This document shows positions 1 through 11,636 of a stretch of DNA of 64,000 nt, piece by piece. The translations under genes and the position numbers were made by a program. The notes under the pieces were generated by a model. It did not search any database. It worked only from the letters and a program-made list of their open reading frames with translations, and was not told where the DNA came from. The DNA comes from Owenia fusiformis (taxonomy: Eukaryota; Annelida; Polychaeta; Sabellida; Oweniidae): contig CAIIXF020000003.1 in the NCBI GenBank assembly GCA_903813345.2, positions 6,843,815-6,907,814 of the forward strand. The letters run 5' to 3'. How positions within the stretch are numbered: position 1 is the first letter of the stretch; the number at the start of each line of letters is the position of its first letter.

Positions 1-2095
1 GCTGTACACATCTTCTTTACACTCTTTTGCATTTTTAAACATGACCATATACATGTCATGTTGTTGTACCATTGAAATCCTACTTCTTTACAATATCTGA
101 TCTTGACCATACCCCACTTATGATGAATGTCTAGCATGCATTGTACATTCATAAGTATGGCAGGTGGAACTGTCATGCATCACAGGTTATAGATGATTTG
201 GTAATGTAGACTCTTCAGCAAGTTCAGTGCTTTCTACCCTGAGTGCAAAGTTTAGTTCCAAACTAACCTCTTCAGTGATAGGTTAGTCAATTTTATAGTT
301 GAGCAGCCCCACCTGGCCATCACATCTTGGGCCGTGATGTTCAAATGTTGGTCAATATTAGGTCAATGATGACATCAAAGGAAATTACCTTGTTTAGAAA
401 ATTGTGTAATGGCTTCCTCTAGAAGAGGGAAATGCTCTACCACCTTAGCTGTCTGAGCATGCAAATTAACTCAAAAACATCCCAAACTAGTGAATAAAAA
501 GAATCAAATATGCGTTTACACAATATCATTTGGGTGCAGTTCTGTTTTCAACTGGGTGCTAAGCAATTTTCAGTATTTCAACTGAAGTTTCAATGCTGAG
601 GACATCATCACACCATACCACCATACCAACATTTCATTATTTTGATTTTTGAATGGTTTCTGTTTCCGATGCATGTGTTCTGATGCTGTCCTCCCAGGCC
701 CTGTGTCTGCAATGTAGTTTGTCACAACAAAGGTATTATGTGGTATCTTATAGCCACTGTGTTGAATTAGACTGATCAGTTTTAGAAAAAGCGAGCGACA
801 TTTGACACGGCACACTTGTCCAGGCCAACTTCCTATTCACCTGTTACTCCTTGAAACAATAGATGCACACTTTGGATGGATCGTCTCCAAATAATCATCT
901 CAGTCTTTTGTTATTCTTGGAGTGTCATGGTTTTCCACCAATGTATAACCCCAAGGATCATTGATTACATATTCTTCATGGTGTCCATGTACATTGAGAC
1001 ATTCTGCAGTTCATATCTATGTATGGGATTTTTGTCCTTGTTATTAGTTTCACTATCTCAAATTTCTTAAGTTGATCTTTCTTTTTTTTCATATCATATG
1101 TACCATGATTCAATTAAATTGGATTAATGTGTTCTTGTCATCCATCAGGTCTCTTCAACCCTCTCTCACCTTCACCTTCCGAGTTTTTGAGGATTATGGC
1201 AACAGTTAAATATTGTCACATATGATCACTTGAGCTGGAAACAAGTTGTCTGTTTAGAACATTGGACTATTTAGTATCAATACACCAGACTGATGTGATT
1301 GAATCGAGGGTAACATTTATTTTCAGTATTCCGAAACAATATCTGATTGATAGAGGATGACAAGTCAAGGTCAATGTGAATAAAGTGCAGTGATGAAGAA
1401 TTTCATTTTTGGTGTCAACTTAATTTCAAAGCTGTGACTATTATTGGCCATGGCACATACTATCTACATGCTATTTTGTGTTCAAGAAAACTTACACAAA
1501 ACCAAAAGTCGTTCATGACATGATCCCATATTGAAATCACACACTTGTTGTGGCAAGTGTTCATACATGTGCCCAATACATCAACCTCCTCGCTTGAGGA
1601 CAGTTGCTTTCACAATGATAACTTATATCCGGTTACAGGCCTCCATTAAAAGTTGTTATTTAAGACACTGTCTTTTGGGACACATGGGGTGCACAACCAT
1701 TGTGATTCTTGATGATAAGGACAACTCAAGGTTGAATCTTAAGAAGGGACAGATTTTTGTCTATTGTGTGGATCATGTATCCACTATCAGATTCATCCAG
1801 ATCATCTGTCTTGTAATTACATATGCTGTTTATTTCATTGTTATTTTGAGATTAAGATCATCGTTTTTAGATGCTGGGGTATGTTTTTTGTGACCAGTCA
1901 AAATCTGAAATTTATGGTTCATTCCAAATTTTTAACATTTTTCGCTCTTGACCTTTTTAGCACTTATGCTTCCTTAAAGTATACCCATTTTCATTGAACC
2001 ATAGGCAGTTTTATTTCCTTTAGCACCTCGGTCTGTCATAAATGAATACTCCAAACATTTCTGATCCTGATTTCCATAAGTAGTCCATCAGTAGT
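1..2095. other. Gene-free AT-rich stretch
   Basis: No gene is recognised. Bases ~10-55 resemble the 3' end of a family A repeat. A 120-codon open frame at 1531-1893 has no recognisable domain, splice context or relative. An acceptor-like CATCCATCAG at 1140-1149 is followed by about 90 bases of higher GC that stay open in one frame, but no donor or poly(A) signal supports an exon. Confidence 0.5.
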
Positions 2096-2106
2096 CCATA
2101 ATACAC

Positions 2107-2602
2107 GTCTTTGTATAAAAAACCTCCTACCTCATACCCACCTACCCACCTACGTGGAACATGATACAGTCATTGAAAGGTTCAATTTTAAAGATTATTA
2201 AATTTCAAAATAGCTCCAATTATTATTATTTCTACAATTCCGGCTTTATCTTATGACTAGACAGATGACAGATCCCTAAATAAAGGCATATGGATGCATT
2301 TTAATGTGTAATGACCCTAGGGCGCCCCAGGGGAATAAATAACTAACGACCGCGAGCATAGGTCCAATAAGCCAGATAAAGAAATTGAAAGAAAGTGTGC
2401 TAAATTTGATGCTCCAAGTGGGAATCAAACCCAGCTAGGATGTAGTAGCAACTTGCTATCAAGGGTTGTTACAAATGCATCTATGATTCATCATGAACTA
2501 AGATTTAATAAAGTAAGATCTTTAAATTGAACCCTTCAAAGACTGCATCATGTCCCACGTACGTGGGTAGGTGGGTATGAGGTAGGAGGTTTTTATACAA
2601 AG
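2107..2602. mobile_element. Long-TIR MITE with 11-bp direct repeat
   Basis: Two arms of about 95 bp, 2109-2205 and 2508-2602, are near-perfect inverted copies. The outer ends read CTTTGTATAAAAACCTCC and then run through ACCTCATACCCACCTACCC. The 11-mer CCATAATACAC sits directly outside both ends (2096-2106 and 2603-2613), as a target-site duplication would. The ~300-bp centre has no transposase. It includes a GGGAATCAAACCC block at 2420-2432 that resembles a tRNA B box on the minus strand, without a tRNA fold. Element size, long TIRs and duplication length suggest a non-autonomous DNA transposon, possibly Mutator-like; that assignment is inference. Confidence 0.8.
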
Positions 2603-2613
2603 CCATAATACAC

Positions 2614-3518
2614 ACATACATGATGCATGTTTGTACAGGCTTCACAATAAAGACACAGGCACAGGACCATTTCTGCTATTCCATGAAGAAAAAATATATA
2701 GATATACTACATTTTGTAACATAAAAGTGGATTAATTTCTAGAAAGATAACTTATATAAAAGTCGACTATAAGCTTCATCGATTAACCCTAAAATTGTCA
2801 GGTCACTTATATTTACAAATTAACCAAAGACAAGACACCAACACACATGTGCTAAAAAAGAAAAAGAAGAGTGTAACCCTCATTGACCTTCACAAAAACA
2901 TCCTTTGAAGAAATTGCTAACCACTCCCACTCAATGATTGCCTTCTTTGAAGACACTCAGATCATCAGAACATTAGTAGACAGATAGTAAATAATGAATG
3001 CCATGCATTTTGAAAACCACACATTTGTTTCACCAAGATATGTTTTTTGGTAAATAGCCTGGTCAAATATTAATCAGAAAAAAGTACAAAGAATATATAC
3101 CTCAGATGAACAGAGAGACAAATGGTTAAATAATCAATGCCAGCAGCCACACATTTGGAAGATGGTTGTCCTTGTTGTGCACATAATGAAGGATGGACAG
3201 GTTCATTGATACAATATAAAACATTAATAAGCCATGAATAAAACCAATAGACAAATAGTAAAGTAAAAAAGAAAATGATCAATGACATGTAACTGAATAA
3301 AAATGTGTATCAAGCCTTGAATAGAGTTGCATTAATATGAAATAGCACAAAGACATTTAAATATACAAGATCCAGTTAATTCAATACAAAAGAGAACATG
3401 TGTCGATTCAAGTTGTATACAATTACAAGTATAAGCAGAAAAATTCTGGATTGCCAGTGTTTAGGCACCCTTAGAAGTGATGTATAAAAAGAATGCTCAC
3501 AAAATTATAATATCAAGC
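2614..3518. other. Gene-free stretch
   Basis: AT-rich sequence in which I see no gene, splice-flanked open frame or named repeat. Confidence 0.5.
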
Positions 3519-3577
3519 AATCTTTCTTGATATATCAAAAACTAGAAAGTAATCTTTCTTAATATATCAAAAACTAG
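3519..3577. repeat. 27-bp tandem pair
   Basis: Two 27-bp copies (3519-3545 and 3551-3577), AATCTTTCTTGATATATCAA and the same with one G-to-A change, each end AAACTAG. They are separated by 5 bp. This is a simple local duplication. Confidence 0.85.
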
Positions 3578-3729
3578 CAATATGTTCAAAAATAATCTAG
3601 ATTGATAATCCAAATAATGACATCCATGTGTTCATATTTTGTGACCCCCTTTTTCTTTGATCTGTCTTCAAAGAATTGTCCTTTTTGAGACAAAAGTAAA
3701 ACCCACACATCCATTTTTTCTGATCTTGC

Positions 3730-3890
3730 TAAATATGCCCATTATTCCCCGTAACTTCAATAAATTGCCTGATTTTCTAGAATTTATTTATAATGTAGAG
3801 TGTCAACCACAAGTGACTGTCTCTTTACATTATTCCTTGCTAATTCACTTCTTTTTGCTGAACTTTGGATTTAAAACATGACCTCTGTGC
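3730..3890 (+). repeat. Family A interspersed repeat
   Basis: First clear copy. The family core reads, in order, TTTCTCTCTAAAATTTGAAT, AAGTGTCTGATTTTCTTGCA, TTTCTATACAATTTAGAGTG, a CTACATGCCTGT block, TTTATTCCTTGCTAATTC, CACTCTTTTCCACTC, then ATTTTGCATTTTAAAACATG. A full copy is about 170 bp and starts with GTCGTCTGCTCATGC. No terminal inverted repeat, poly(A) tail or target duplication is evident. This copy lacks the 5' CGTCTGC block. Its class (SINE, MITE or Helitron derivative) is unknown. Confidence 0.75.
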
Positions 3891-4720
3891 CAGTTTTTTG
3901 AGGGAGCCGTATTAACACCTGTGAACAATGTTTCTTATAACAGTTGTCAGTATGGTTTAAAATCATGATGCATCTTATGTGAAAGTAAAATACAACACAC
4001 ATGTAATTGAACATGTTTCTGAAACACTTTATGGATGGTTTATGAATGAAAACAGTTGTAGGAATTCTGTGACGCCATGCGCCAAGAGTGTGTCTCTGTC
4101 ATCTTAACTTTAAGATGTGGTAACTATATTTAGTGTCCAATTTCAAAGGCACAAGCCTTTAATGTGGAACTATAAAGGAGGCATAAATGGAGTAGATTAT
4201 TTTGACATAGATCATGACTCCAATGGATTATTTCTGTCAAGTACAATTACAGAATGCAAAGGTTGTTAGGCAGACTTTGCAGGCTTATGTGGCTCGCTCT
4301 TGCCCAAGCAAATCCTTGCTACAGATATAACTGACCACTATCTCTTTTTATTATTCTGAGGAAGCAACAAAACTATTCTTCATAGTGTCCAAAAACTGGT
4401 CATTGATGTACTTTTTAGGAGAAAACATTGTTGCCCAATTCAGTTATAGTAAAAGACCCTATAATATATGTAGAGATTGACAACTCAACATCAAAGTACA
4501 ATTAACACTAAGTTAGCTCATCCCAAGACAACTCATCCCCTAGTACAGCTCATGTCAACTCATCCCTTTTCATAGAAAACTGATATGCATCTATTGTTTT
4601 AATGTGGGGTTTTTGTTTCATATGATGAGTTCACACAAAACTTATTAAATGACATGTCAAGTCATGCTTTACTTTTACATAAAGGTATCCCCCCCTCAGA
4701 TATTGCCATTTTTACCAACC
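3891..4720. other. Gene-free stretch
   Basis: No gene or named repeat is recognised. The region ends at the left target duplication of the hAT element. Confidence 0.5.
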
Positions 4721-4902
4721 AATACAGGTAGAGGCTGGCGGTAATTCCGGTTATACGGTTTCGGTACGGAATTGAGCATTTACCGGTATTGAAATTATTA
4801 ACCGGTTAACCGACGATAATCCCCGGGGAAATAAAAGACACGTCGTTTTTTAATTATTTCGTTTAATTTCCACTTTCACGATGCGTACATTTACATAGAC
4901 AT

Positions 4903-5045
4903 TTAGATGTCCATGTTTGGCAGTTCAAGTGTGATTTCCATGTTTGGCAGTTCAGGTGTGATGTCCATGTTTGGCAGTTCTGGTGTAGTAGCTTCATGCT
5001 CAGGCTCAGATTTGGTTGTGCTTATGTTTGGCAGTTCCGGTGTAG
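4903..5045. repeat. 27-bp minisatellite in hAT tail
   Basis: Three consecutive 27-bp units share TCCATGTTTGGCAGTTC; a fourth, diverged unit follows after a 33-bp interruption. The unit is a multiple of three, so the transposase frame stays open through the array. Confidence 0.85.
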
Positions 5046-5202
5046 TTGTAGTGTCAACGTCAGATCCAGAAACTGAATTATGTTTGTAATAGTCATTTAC
5101 GAACAACAAGGCATTGAGAACCTCAGGTTGAAGTCGTGCCCGTTTGGAAGTGATGGTGTTGCCAGCTGCACTGAACTGACGTTCATTTGACACCGCGGAT
5201 GA
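4903..5202 (-). pseudogene. hAT transposase C-terminal remnant
   Basis: The minus-strand frame carries SSAVSNERQFSAAGNTI followed by TSKRARLQPEVLNALLFVND. This is the typical C-terminal hAT dimerisation signature (SSAxSERxFSxAG...KRxRLxPxxxxxLxFxx). An in-frame stop lies just upstream near 5213-5215, and a neighbouring frame continues with DCLEFIMRHP, so a frameshift and loss of the catalytic N-terminal part are likely. The tail after the dimerisation domain is expanded by a 27-nt repeat encoding (T)PELPNMDI-like nonapeptides (about four copies at 4903-5050). The stop codon at the end is natural. Located inside the hAT TIRs, it fits the element that carries it. Confidence 0.85.
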
Positions 5203-5632
5203 CGCATGATGAACTCAAGACAGTCAATAAAACTTGGATGATGATGACAGATAGCTGTCCAATTATTAATTTTCCTACCCCACCCCCATGTATGCTGCAC
5301 GTCACTTGCTAATAATTGATACAGTTGCGAAATGGTTAGAAATGTGCAATACATTTAATTTAAAACTAAAAATACATCTTGATTCGTAAGATAGTTACAT
5401 ATATTATACTATTTCGTGAAGTTCATCAGCTCAGTATGGGTTCAAATCGGTCTTGCACCATGTATGCATATAGACTTAAGAAGCTACAAAGAGAGTTAGA
5501 AACAAAGTAGGGTTGGCAGCGAATTGGCATTTTATCTTACATATTTTTACCGGTATTTCGGTAACGGTACGGTTATTAGCGTGACGGTTACCGGTACTGG
5601 TTTTCAGTACTGTTGCGACCTCTAAATACAGG

Positions 5633-6647
5633 GCTCAAGACATTATCTACTCTGTTCTTTCCTTCCTTGCATTCTGAGAATGTTGCCATTTGTGTTTGAA
5701 TCAATTTCATTGAATACTTTTAATGTGGTCTGCTCGTTGTACATTGTGGCTTTTAATACATTTATTATGACAAGACATCAGCCATGACCATGCTTATCTC
5801 TTGTGCTACTGTCAACTCTCATTACTCCATTGAAATGATGGTGTGGATGAAAGATTTTATTTTTGGTAAAGCATTTGTGGATGGGTCTGTAAGATAAGGT
5901 TTAGGCTTCCAAAATATGGAAAATATAAGAACTGTCTGAACTCTTAATTGAATAGGACCCTCTAATTTCACCCCTGTTTACATAATCAACTAAATTCATT
6001 TGTTACTCAGAAATGATTCCAAAATTACTAGTGTTGCATTTTTGAGTCACTCCTTATGTAAGGACTCTGATACTAAGACACCTCTCTTTTTAAGTACATC
6101 TTCATTTATTTCTGGGTTTATTAAAGCAACAGAGTCAGTATTTGAAATCAAGTCAATACAAATCCCTAAAAGTCATGTGTGCCTTCAAAGCCATCGCAAA
6201 ATGTATGATATTTCTTCAAAGCTATATGCATGTATTGAAATTAAGAAGAGTACATTTTGAATAAATTGTTATTGCATTTTTATCAAAGTGCTTTTCTCTA
6301 TAACAAAAAAGGTTGCAAACTTGCGGAGTCTTTTTTAAATTTAAGTTGGCTTATAATAATAAATTGCATAAGTCTATGACTACACCCAAACACATCTGGT
6401 GAGCCAAATCATTGTTCAACCAGGTTCACTGTTTATTTTTTTCTTCCACACGGAGGTGCCTTCAGATTTACCACAAAGTGTTTAACAGAATAAGCAGGGT
6501 ACTTAGGCTACTTTGCCATTGATACATCTTCCATTTCCAAATATTGACACACGCCTCTGGTATGTTTTCCATCTGGCTCGCCTGTTCAAACAACAATAGA
6601 CAAAATCTTTGCAAATGTATAAAATTCCATTGACAGTAGAATCTGAA
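5633..6647. other. Gene-free stretch
   Basis: An 86-codon open frame at 6000-6260 has no recognisable domain. An exon-like segment 6522-6572 before GTATGT is open, but joining it to the next candidate exon at 8876 creates a stop. No gene is called. Confidence 0.45.
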
Positions 6648-6800
6648 TATGTCCGTCTGCTTATGTTTATTTCATTTAATTTCTCTCTAAAATTTCATTG
6701 AAGTGTTTTATTTTGGAAGATTTTTATACAATTTAGAATGTTTTCTTCATCTCAACTTGCTTATTTGGTCTTTATCTATTTTGTTCTGATTTGTAATTAA
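6648..6800 (+). repeat. Family A copy
   Basis: Begins CCGTCTGCTTATGTTTATTTC. The ATTTCTCTCTAAAATTTCATTG and ATACAATTTAGAATG blocks are clear; the 3' third is degraded. Confidence 0.8.
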
Positions 6801-7394
6801 AATGGGATATCTATTGTTAGTAGTTTTCTGTTAGGATGCACATCCACATTTGATAAGATGATTATGTTCCATGCATCTCCTAACTTTTAATAATATATTT
6901 TGCTGTAATTTGCAAAATATATTTCCATGGATTTACCTCCACTTTTCCATAGAGAATAATTGTTAAACATTAAAAAAATGACGTAGATTTCAGACAAAGT
7001 AGTTGGTATGCTAAAATTGTTCCACTGTCAGAAAACAGAAATGTTGTATATTGATGAGGTTGTTGAACTTGAATGCAATTGGCTGCCATTTTTAGAAAAA
7101 TGTTTCTGTTTTGAAGAATTTACAATACTTGTGGTACTACCTTATTAATATTTGTGTTATGTCTTACATGTTTTTTGATAATTGTTTTTATTTAATTTCT
7201 TTCAAATGTCATCTTGACTTTTTGACTCAATTGTGTTCACATTTTTCATCTTGTGCTTTGTTCATTCAGTAATTAATGATAATGTGTCAAAGGAAGCAAA
7301 AAGAGATCAAAGATAAAAAACATCAAAGAAAATGACCATCTATGAGTACAAGCATTCATAAGGAGACCAAACCTCAAAGATCTCAAACTATGAT

Positions 7395-7690
7395 GGTCTT
7401 GTATATAAAAATGACAACTCCCTCCATTCAGGATCCATCATCATGACCAAAATTATGAGATTAAGTTTTATGTATTCTGTAAAAGACCATTCCCATCATT
7501 CAGGAACTATTTTCATGATCGAAACTAGGAGATTATGGGACATTACATACGCATTACATACATACTGAATTCATTCATTTATTTTGTAAAAGACAACTCC
7601 CATCATTCGGGAACTGATTTTTATGACCGAAACTACGAGATCATGAATTCATTAATGTATTCTGTAAAAGACCACCTACGAGTCCAAAAA
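7395..7690. repeat. ~95-bp degenerate tandem repeat, 3 copies
   Basis: Three imperfect units share AAAAGACMACTCCCATCATTC, GGAACTRWTTTTATGACCG and AAACTASGAGAT, then TTMATGTATTCTGTAAAAGAC. The middle copy contains an extra CATTACATACGCATTACATAC stretch. The array keeps one frame open (7535-7777), which is not evidence for a gene. Confidence 0.7.
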
Positions 7691-7860
7691 CACAGAGTGA
7701 TGTTATTACATTATAAAACAGATTCCAATTCCAAAAACATCTACATATTATACCCTGTCCACAGGTCCAGATTATAAACAAAATGAACCATCTTCATGTT
7801 TTGCATTCTCTCCACAAGAAAGAAAAAATAACTGCAAATAAAAAAGCAAACATCACTGTT

Positions 7861-8044
7861 CAGTAAAACTTGTATATATAAACATCTCTCTAATTCAAAT
7901 ATTTCTCAATATGAACACTTTTTTGGTTTTAATATTGTTTTCTTCCTTTGATTCACAGATTAAGAAACCTTGACATGTGAACACCTGCTAATCCGAACAC
8001 TTTCGACTGGTCCAGGAGGTGTTCACATTAGACATGTTTTACTG
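7861..8044. mobile_element. Family C MITE
   Basis: The ends are CAGTAAAACTTGTATA and, inverted, ACATGTTTTACTG, with GTGTTCACATTAGACATG just inside the right end. It has no coding capacity. It belongs to the TACAGTRAAACCTGT / GTGTTCCAC family seen repeatedly in this window, and resembles Tc1/mariner-type MITEs. Confidence 0.75.
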
Positions 8045-8539
8045 TATAACATATAGGCTCCATATCAATTCCAAGGACTGCATTTTATATTGTAATATTA
8101 AACATGATGGCCAACTTTATACTTTGCATTCAAAGTTTTGAGTTTTCCACATTCTTGTTTTGTTTTATGTTCTCATATCCTCTTTCTGGACTTGTTTTTG
8201 GCCCTGATCAGTTACATTTTCTACAAATCATAGAATTATTAGCTACCTCTGTAAGGTCTGGATAAAAAGATATATAATCCTAGTATTTCCTGTAGATTTT
8301 TTGGCTTTTCTCAGGTGTGTGCAATCTTCATATTTTCAAATTTCTGACCAAAGTTTGACATAATACTGTCTGTCAATTAGTCATCATTTTCTCATCCTCA
8401 AGTGGGTGTAAATTATATTTTAGGTTAAATCAAACCTATTTTCAAAATCTTAAGTTGATGTTGCCCCCACCTTTTTCAGTGCTGGGAGAACACTGCTTAT
8501 GGTGCTCAAAACTCTGTATTTTTCTCTGACAATCACATT

Positions 8540-8752
8540 AATACTGTATAAGTGGTAATTTTGCCTAATCATTTAATTTGCCTATTTCCTAATTTTTGCC
8601 AGGTTCGGAAAATTAAATGTCGGAAATATTGTCTTTATAATGTTATCCAATGGGAGGTTTCCTGTCATTAGGAAAATTAAAATTAGGAAAATGATGAAAT
8701 TTGACCATTCGGAAAATTAACCACTCAGATTAAATACCACTTATACAGTATT
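8540..8752. mobile_element. 213-bp MITE
   Basis: Perfect terminal inverted repeat AATACTGTATAAGTGGTA at 8540-8557, mirrored by TACCACTTATACAGTATT at 8735-8752. The interior is AT-rich with reiterated GGAAAATTAA and CCTAATTT motifs and no ORF. No clear target duplication beyond the AT context. Confidence 0.8.
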
Positions 8753-8875
8753 GTCTCTATTATTCTCAGGCTACCAAATAGGATGGTTATAGTAATACAG
8801 TATGCTGACTATAGTTTGAGATTTGCATGTAGTTCCATAAGTTAATAAACTTTAATACCTGTTTTATACTTGCAG

Positions 8876-8918
8876 AATAACAATGGAAGGGACACATGTG
8901 CAAACATTAAACGAAAAG
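8876..8918 (+). CDS. Candidate small exon 1 (MEGTHVQTLNEK)
   Basis: The segment has a good acceptor (CTGTTTTATACTTGCAG) and a near-consensus donor (GAAAAG|GTAAGA). ATG at 8883 gives MEGTHVQTLNEK and ends in phase 0. Upstream of the ATG the frame is also open within the exon, so it could be internal. It can be joined in phase to the candidate exon at 18353. I do not recognise the protein. The 43-nt length and 9-kb intron are plausible for an invertebrate gene, but chance is not excluded. Confidence 0.35.
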
Positions 8919-9348
8919 GTAAGACGTTATCTTGTACTTATTATGTTCAAAAGTGCTACAGCTAGGAATCGGGTATTTCGTATGGGGTTTGTGAATTTTA
9001 CCCCTATTAGGGCACTATGTCATTTAAGTCACCTGAGAAAAAAGCCAGGTCAGATTTGTGAAGATGCTCTCTCCAAATGGGTGGCGATGAATACCATGCT
9101 TTACATTTTGAACTTGTAAAATCAAGGATATCTTAGAAAATTGTTTATAGAGTAGATCTATCAGTAATGGCAAGTGTATGAATCAAGTGAGAATCTTTTA
9201 CATTTATGACTTCAGTTTCACCTGTATATTGGTGTAGAACCATTCCTTGATGGTAGAAACACAAACCAAGAACCTTAGAAGTGGCGTCCACTTACTGTAA
9301 CAATATCAGGTAGAATGTCCACTCATTCTTCTGAAATGCCAAACTGAA

Positions 9349-9522
9349 ATGTCGTCTGCTTGTGCTTATTTCATCCAATTTCTCTCTTAAATTTGAATAA
9401 AGTGTTTAATTTTCTTGCATTTATATACAATTAAGAGTGTTTACAACAAGTATGTTTAGTTTATATCTTGTTGATTCCTCTATTTTGCTCTCAATTTTGC
9501 ATTTGAAAACATCACCTTTGTG
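9349..9522 (+). repeat. Family A copy (near full length)
   Basis: Runs from ATGTCGTCTGCTTGTGC through TTTCTCTCTTAAATTTGAAT to TTGCATTTGAAAACATCACC. One of the best-preserved copies. Confidence 0.85.
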
Positions 9523-9524
9523 GT

Positions 9525-10860
9525 ATTTTTGGTGTTGGATTCATGGTTTTGACTTACTGTATCAACATATTGACGAGTTTGGCTCACTTTTCTATTAGTC
9601 CTGTTATGATATAGTGTTGATACAGTTGTGGATCTAATGAGTGAATCATTTGGACTTATTTGAAATAATTATTGTTACATATCTCACTTACTAAATTACT
9701 GATTGGCTTTGTGGTAAGATTTTTTTACTTTGTTTCCATGCTGCCCTTTGCTTTTTTCATTTTAGAAGCAATATGTCAGAAATTATTTCTCTAAGAAAAT
9801 GACTAAAAAGAAAACAACCCGTCCCATACTATAACACTACTATAGTTTATTATCAATTTTCTCCAAGATGATAGACAAGCTATTTACGTATGACCCAAGT
9901 TTAATTTCCTAACTGATAATTAGAATCGTACTAGAATTGCACTTCATTGAAACACCTTGACTCACAGGTGTTCAACAAATCAAATTCTGGCAGGTATTTC
10001 CAATTTCCAATCCACAATTCCAGGAACAGCCGTAATGAACAGTAATTCAAACCCAGGTCCATTAACTCATTACAAGATGGTTTGAAATAATCTCCATTTG
10101 GTCTCTGTTTTCTGTTTTGTTTACCAGGGGTTCACTGGTAGCATCAGTTTGTGAAATTAATTCATCTTAGATTGATTTGGCTCCTTGGAGGTATATTATA
10201 TTTTTGCATAGGAATGTGTTTTCTTATAAAAAGGGTAGTTTTTACATTTCCATAGAAAGGAGATTTTTAGGAACCAGAACTCCCATAAGCTAGTATGGTA
10301 GTATACAGTCTTCAATAGGCAAAGGTGATTATGTGATTAATACATGTAATAATGTAGAAAATTGGACATGTATAAAATACAAATCTTGAAAATCTCACCT
10401 TTTCATAATATTATGACCAATGTTATTTTTTATTTAGATGCATCTTAAGAAGAAATGGTTTTCCTGAAACATGTATTTTTAATAGTAAATGTGCAAAAAC
10501 TGTGGACAAGGTAAAGATTTAAGAGCTTGAAAAGCTGGATAGATCTTCATTCTCAAAACATGTTCCCACTGATGCATACCCAATCAACAAGGAGTTCACC
10601 CCCTGAATTTGTTTCTCTGGTAAGTCTCAAGGTGTTGAACATGTAAACAACCATGAATCAACCTTTACTTAGATTGATGATCTTGAGATTGCATTAAAGG
10701 AAACATTTGATGAAGACAAACAAATTCAGGGAAATATCATTAGCCATATTTGGTTGAAATAGATCAGCCGTAACAAACTGTTAAAGGCTCTTCTTAAAGG
10801 GATAATAACCTCAAGTAAAAACTATGATTCATCAGAATAATAAGTCTATAATCAAAAACA
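9525..10860. other. Gene-free stretch
   Basis: AT-rich, with no named element and no splice-flanked coding segment that stays open. Confidence 0.45.
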
Positions 10861-11017
10861 TGACCCGGGTATGAGCGACGATCTTCTAATGCATCGGCAG
10901 ATATATTGGAATTAATTTTGAGGTATTGGATCTTCACCTGGATTATGGAGGTCGCCATAACCTACCTATGAATATTCATGAGCGGCGTCACTGCGACTCG
11001 GCAAATTCCAGCATTTT

Positions 11018-11059
11018 GATTGGCCCGAAAAATGCGCATGCGCAATTGTAGCGGGGCGG
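11018..11059. promoter_or_regulatory. Promoter-like cluster: CCAAT, NRF1, GC box
   Basis: An inverted CCAAT box (GATTGGC, 11018-11024), a perfect palindromic NRF1-type site TGCGCATGCGCA (11033-11044) and a GC box GGGGCGG (11053-11059) lie within 42 bp. The local CpG content is far above the surrounding sequence. This combination is typical of animal housekeeping promoters. It lies 33 bp upstream of a short ORF. Confidence 0.5.
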
Positions 11060-11091
11060 CCACATTGAAAATACGAACTTCTTAACAAGAA

Positions 11092-11205
11092 ATGGAGCAA
11101 TTTGAAGATTTTGACGATGTATTTGGCATATTGACATACTATAATATGATATCACCTGTTCGAGAAAAACATGACCATGTTCACATCAATACTTACAATT
11201 CATAG
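11092..11205 (+). CDS. Short ORF next to promoter motifs (37 aa)
   Basis: ATG with a purine at -3 (AAGAAATGG) opens a 37-codon frame, MEQFEDFDDVFGILTYYN then MISPVREKHDHVHINTYNS and TAG. The N-terminus is acidic. It resembles the ORF at 12242 in its acidic start and in an E-K-(K)-H segment, and both follow an inverted CCAAT box plus a GCGCA-type site. It could be a uORF, a first exon, or the remains of a transposon gene. No donor consensus is seen inside it, and the family is not recognised. Confidence 0.3.
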   Translation: MEQFEDFDDVFGILTYYNMISPVREKHDHVHINTYNS

Positions 11206-11609
11206 AATTAACTCCCAAAGTGCCAATCAAAACCAAAAACTGACCAACTCGTGAACGTTGGTTACCGACATGACAGGAAAATGCGTTAATTTTATGTTGA
11301 CAATCAATTATCTCTCGATCGTTTTGCTTGAAGATTAAACATATTCGGATCTTTTATTTAATAAAATGACGAATGGCAGATTTTAATTGGATTTTTGACA
11401 CTCTGTTATAAATATAAGGCAGAACTGATAATGTATTCCCCGTCATGAATGATCGCGATCGATGACGCAAGGTTCGTCATTTCGATCACCATGGAGGTGT
11501 ATTTCTGTTGTATTTACAGTAGACAACAAACAATTTAAAGGCTCGTAGACCTAGTATGTTATATTTATTTCACAAATATGGTATTAAGTTATAAAGCTAT
11601 TAAAGACAT

Positions 11610-11636
11610 ACGATACGATACGATACGATACGATAC
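11610..11636. repeat. (CGATA)n microsatellite
   Basis: Five perfect CGATA units followed by CGATACAATT. A simple pentanucleotide repeat. Confidence 0.9.

Larger units (their letters stand above)
4721..5632. mobile_element. hAT element with 8-bp TSD
   Basis: The element is 4729-5624 (896 bp). The ends are TAGAGG..CCTCTA, as in hAT TIRs. The left end continues CTGGCGGTAATTCCGG and the inverted right end continues TCGCAACAGTACTGAAAACC, so the arms are diverged but rich in CCGGT in both. The 8-mer AATACAGG flanks both ends exactly (4721-4728 and 5625-5632). An 8-bp duplication is the hAT hallmark. Internally only the last part of a transposase remains, on the minus strand, so the copy is non-autonomous. 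The intact TSD suggests a fairly recent insertion. Confidence 0.92.

Noticed and set aside
1531-1893. 120-codon plus-strand ORF with a hydrophobic segment
   Set aside because: No recognisable domain, no splice sites, no compositional shift; compatible with chance in AT-rich DNA.
2411-2470. Possible tRNA gene on the minus strand (GGTTTGATTCCC box)
   Set aside because: Only a T-arm-like box is present; acceptor and D arms do not pair. It lies inside a MITE.
6522-6572. Exon-like segment before GTATGT
   Set aside because: Joining it to the next candidate exon at 8876 creates a TGA at the junction, and its acceptor lacks a pyrimidine tract.
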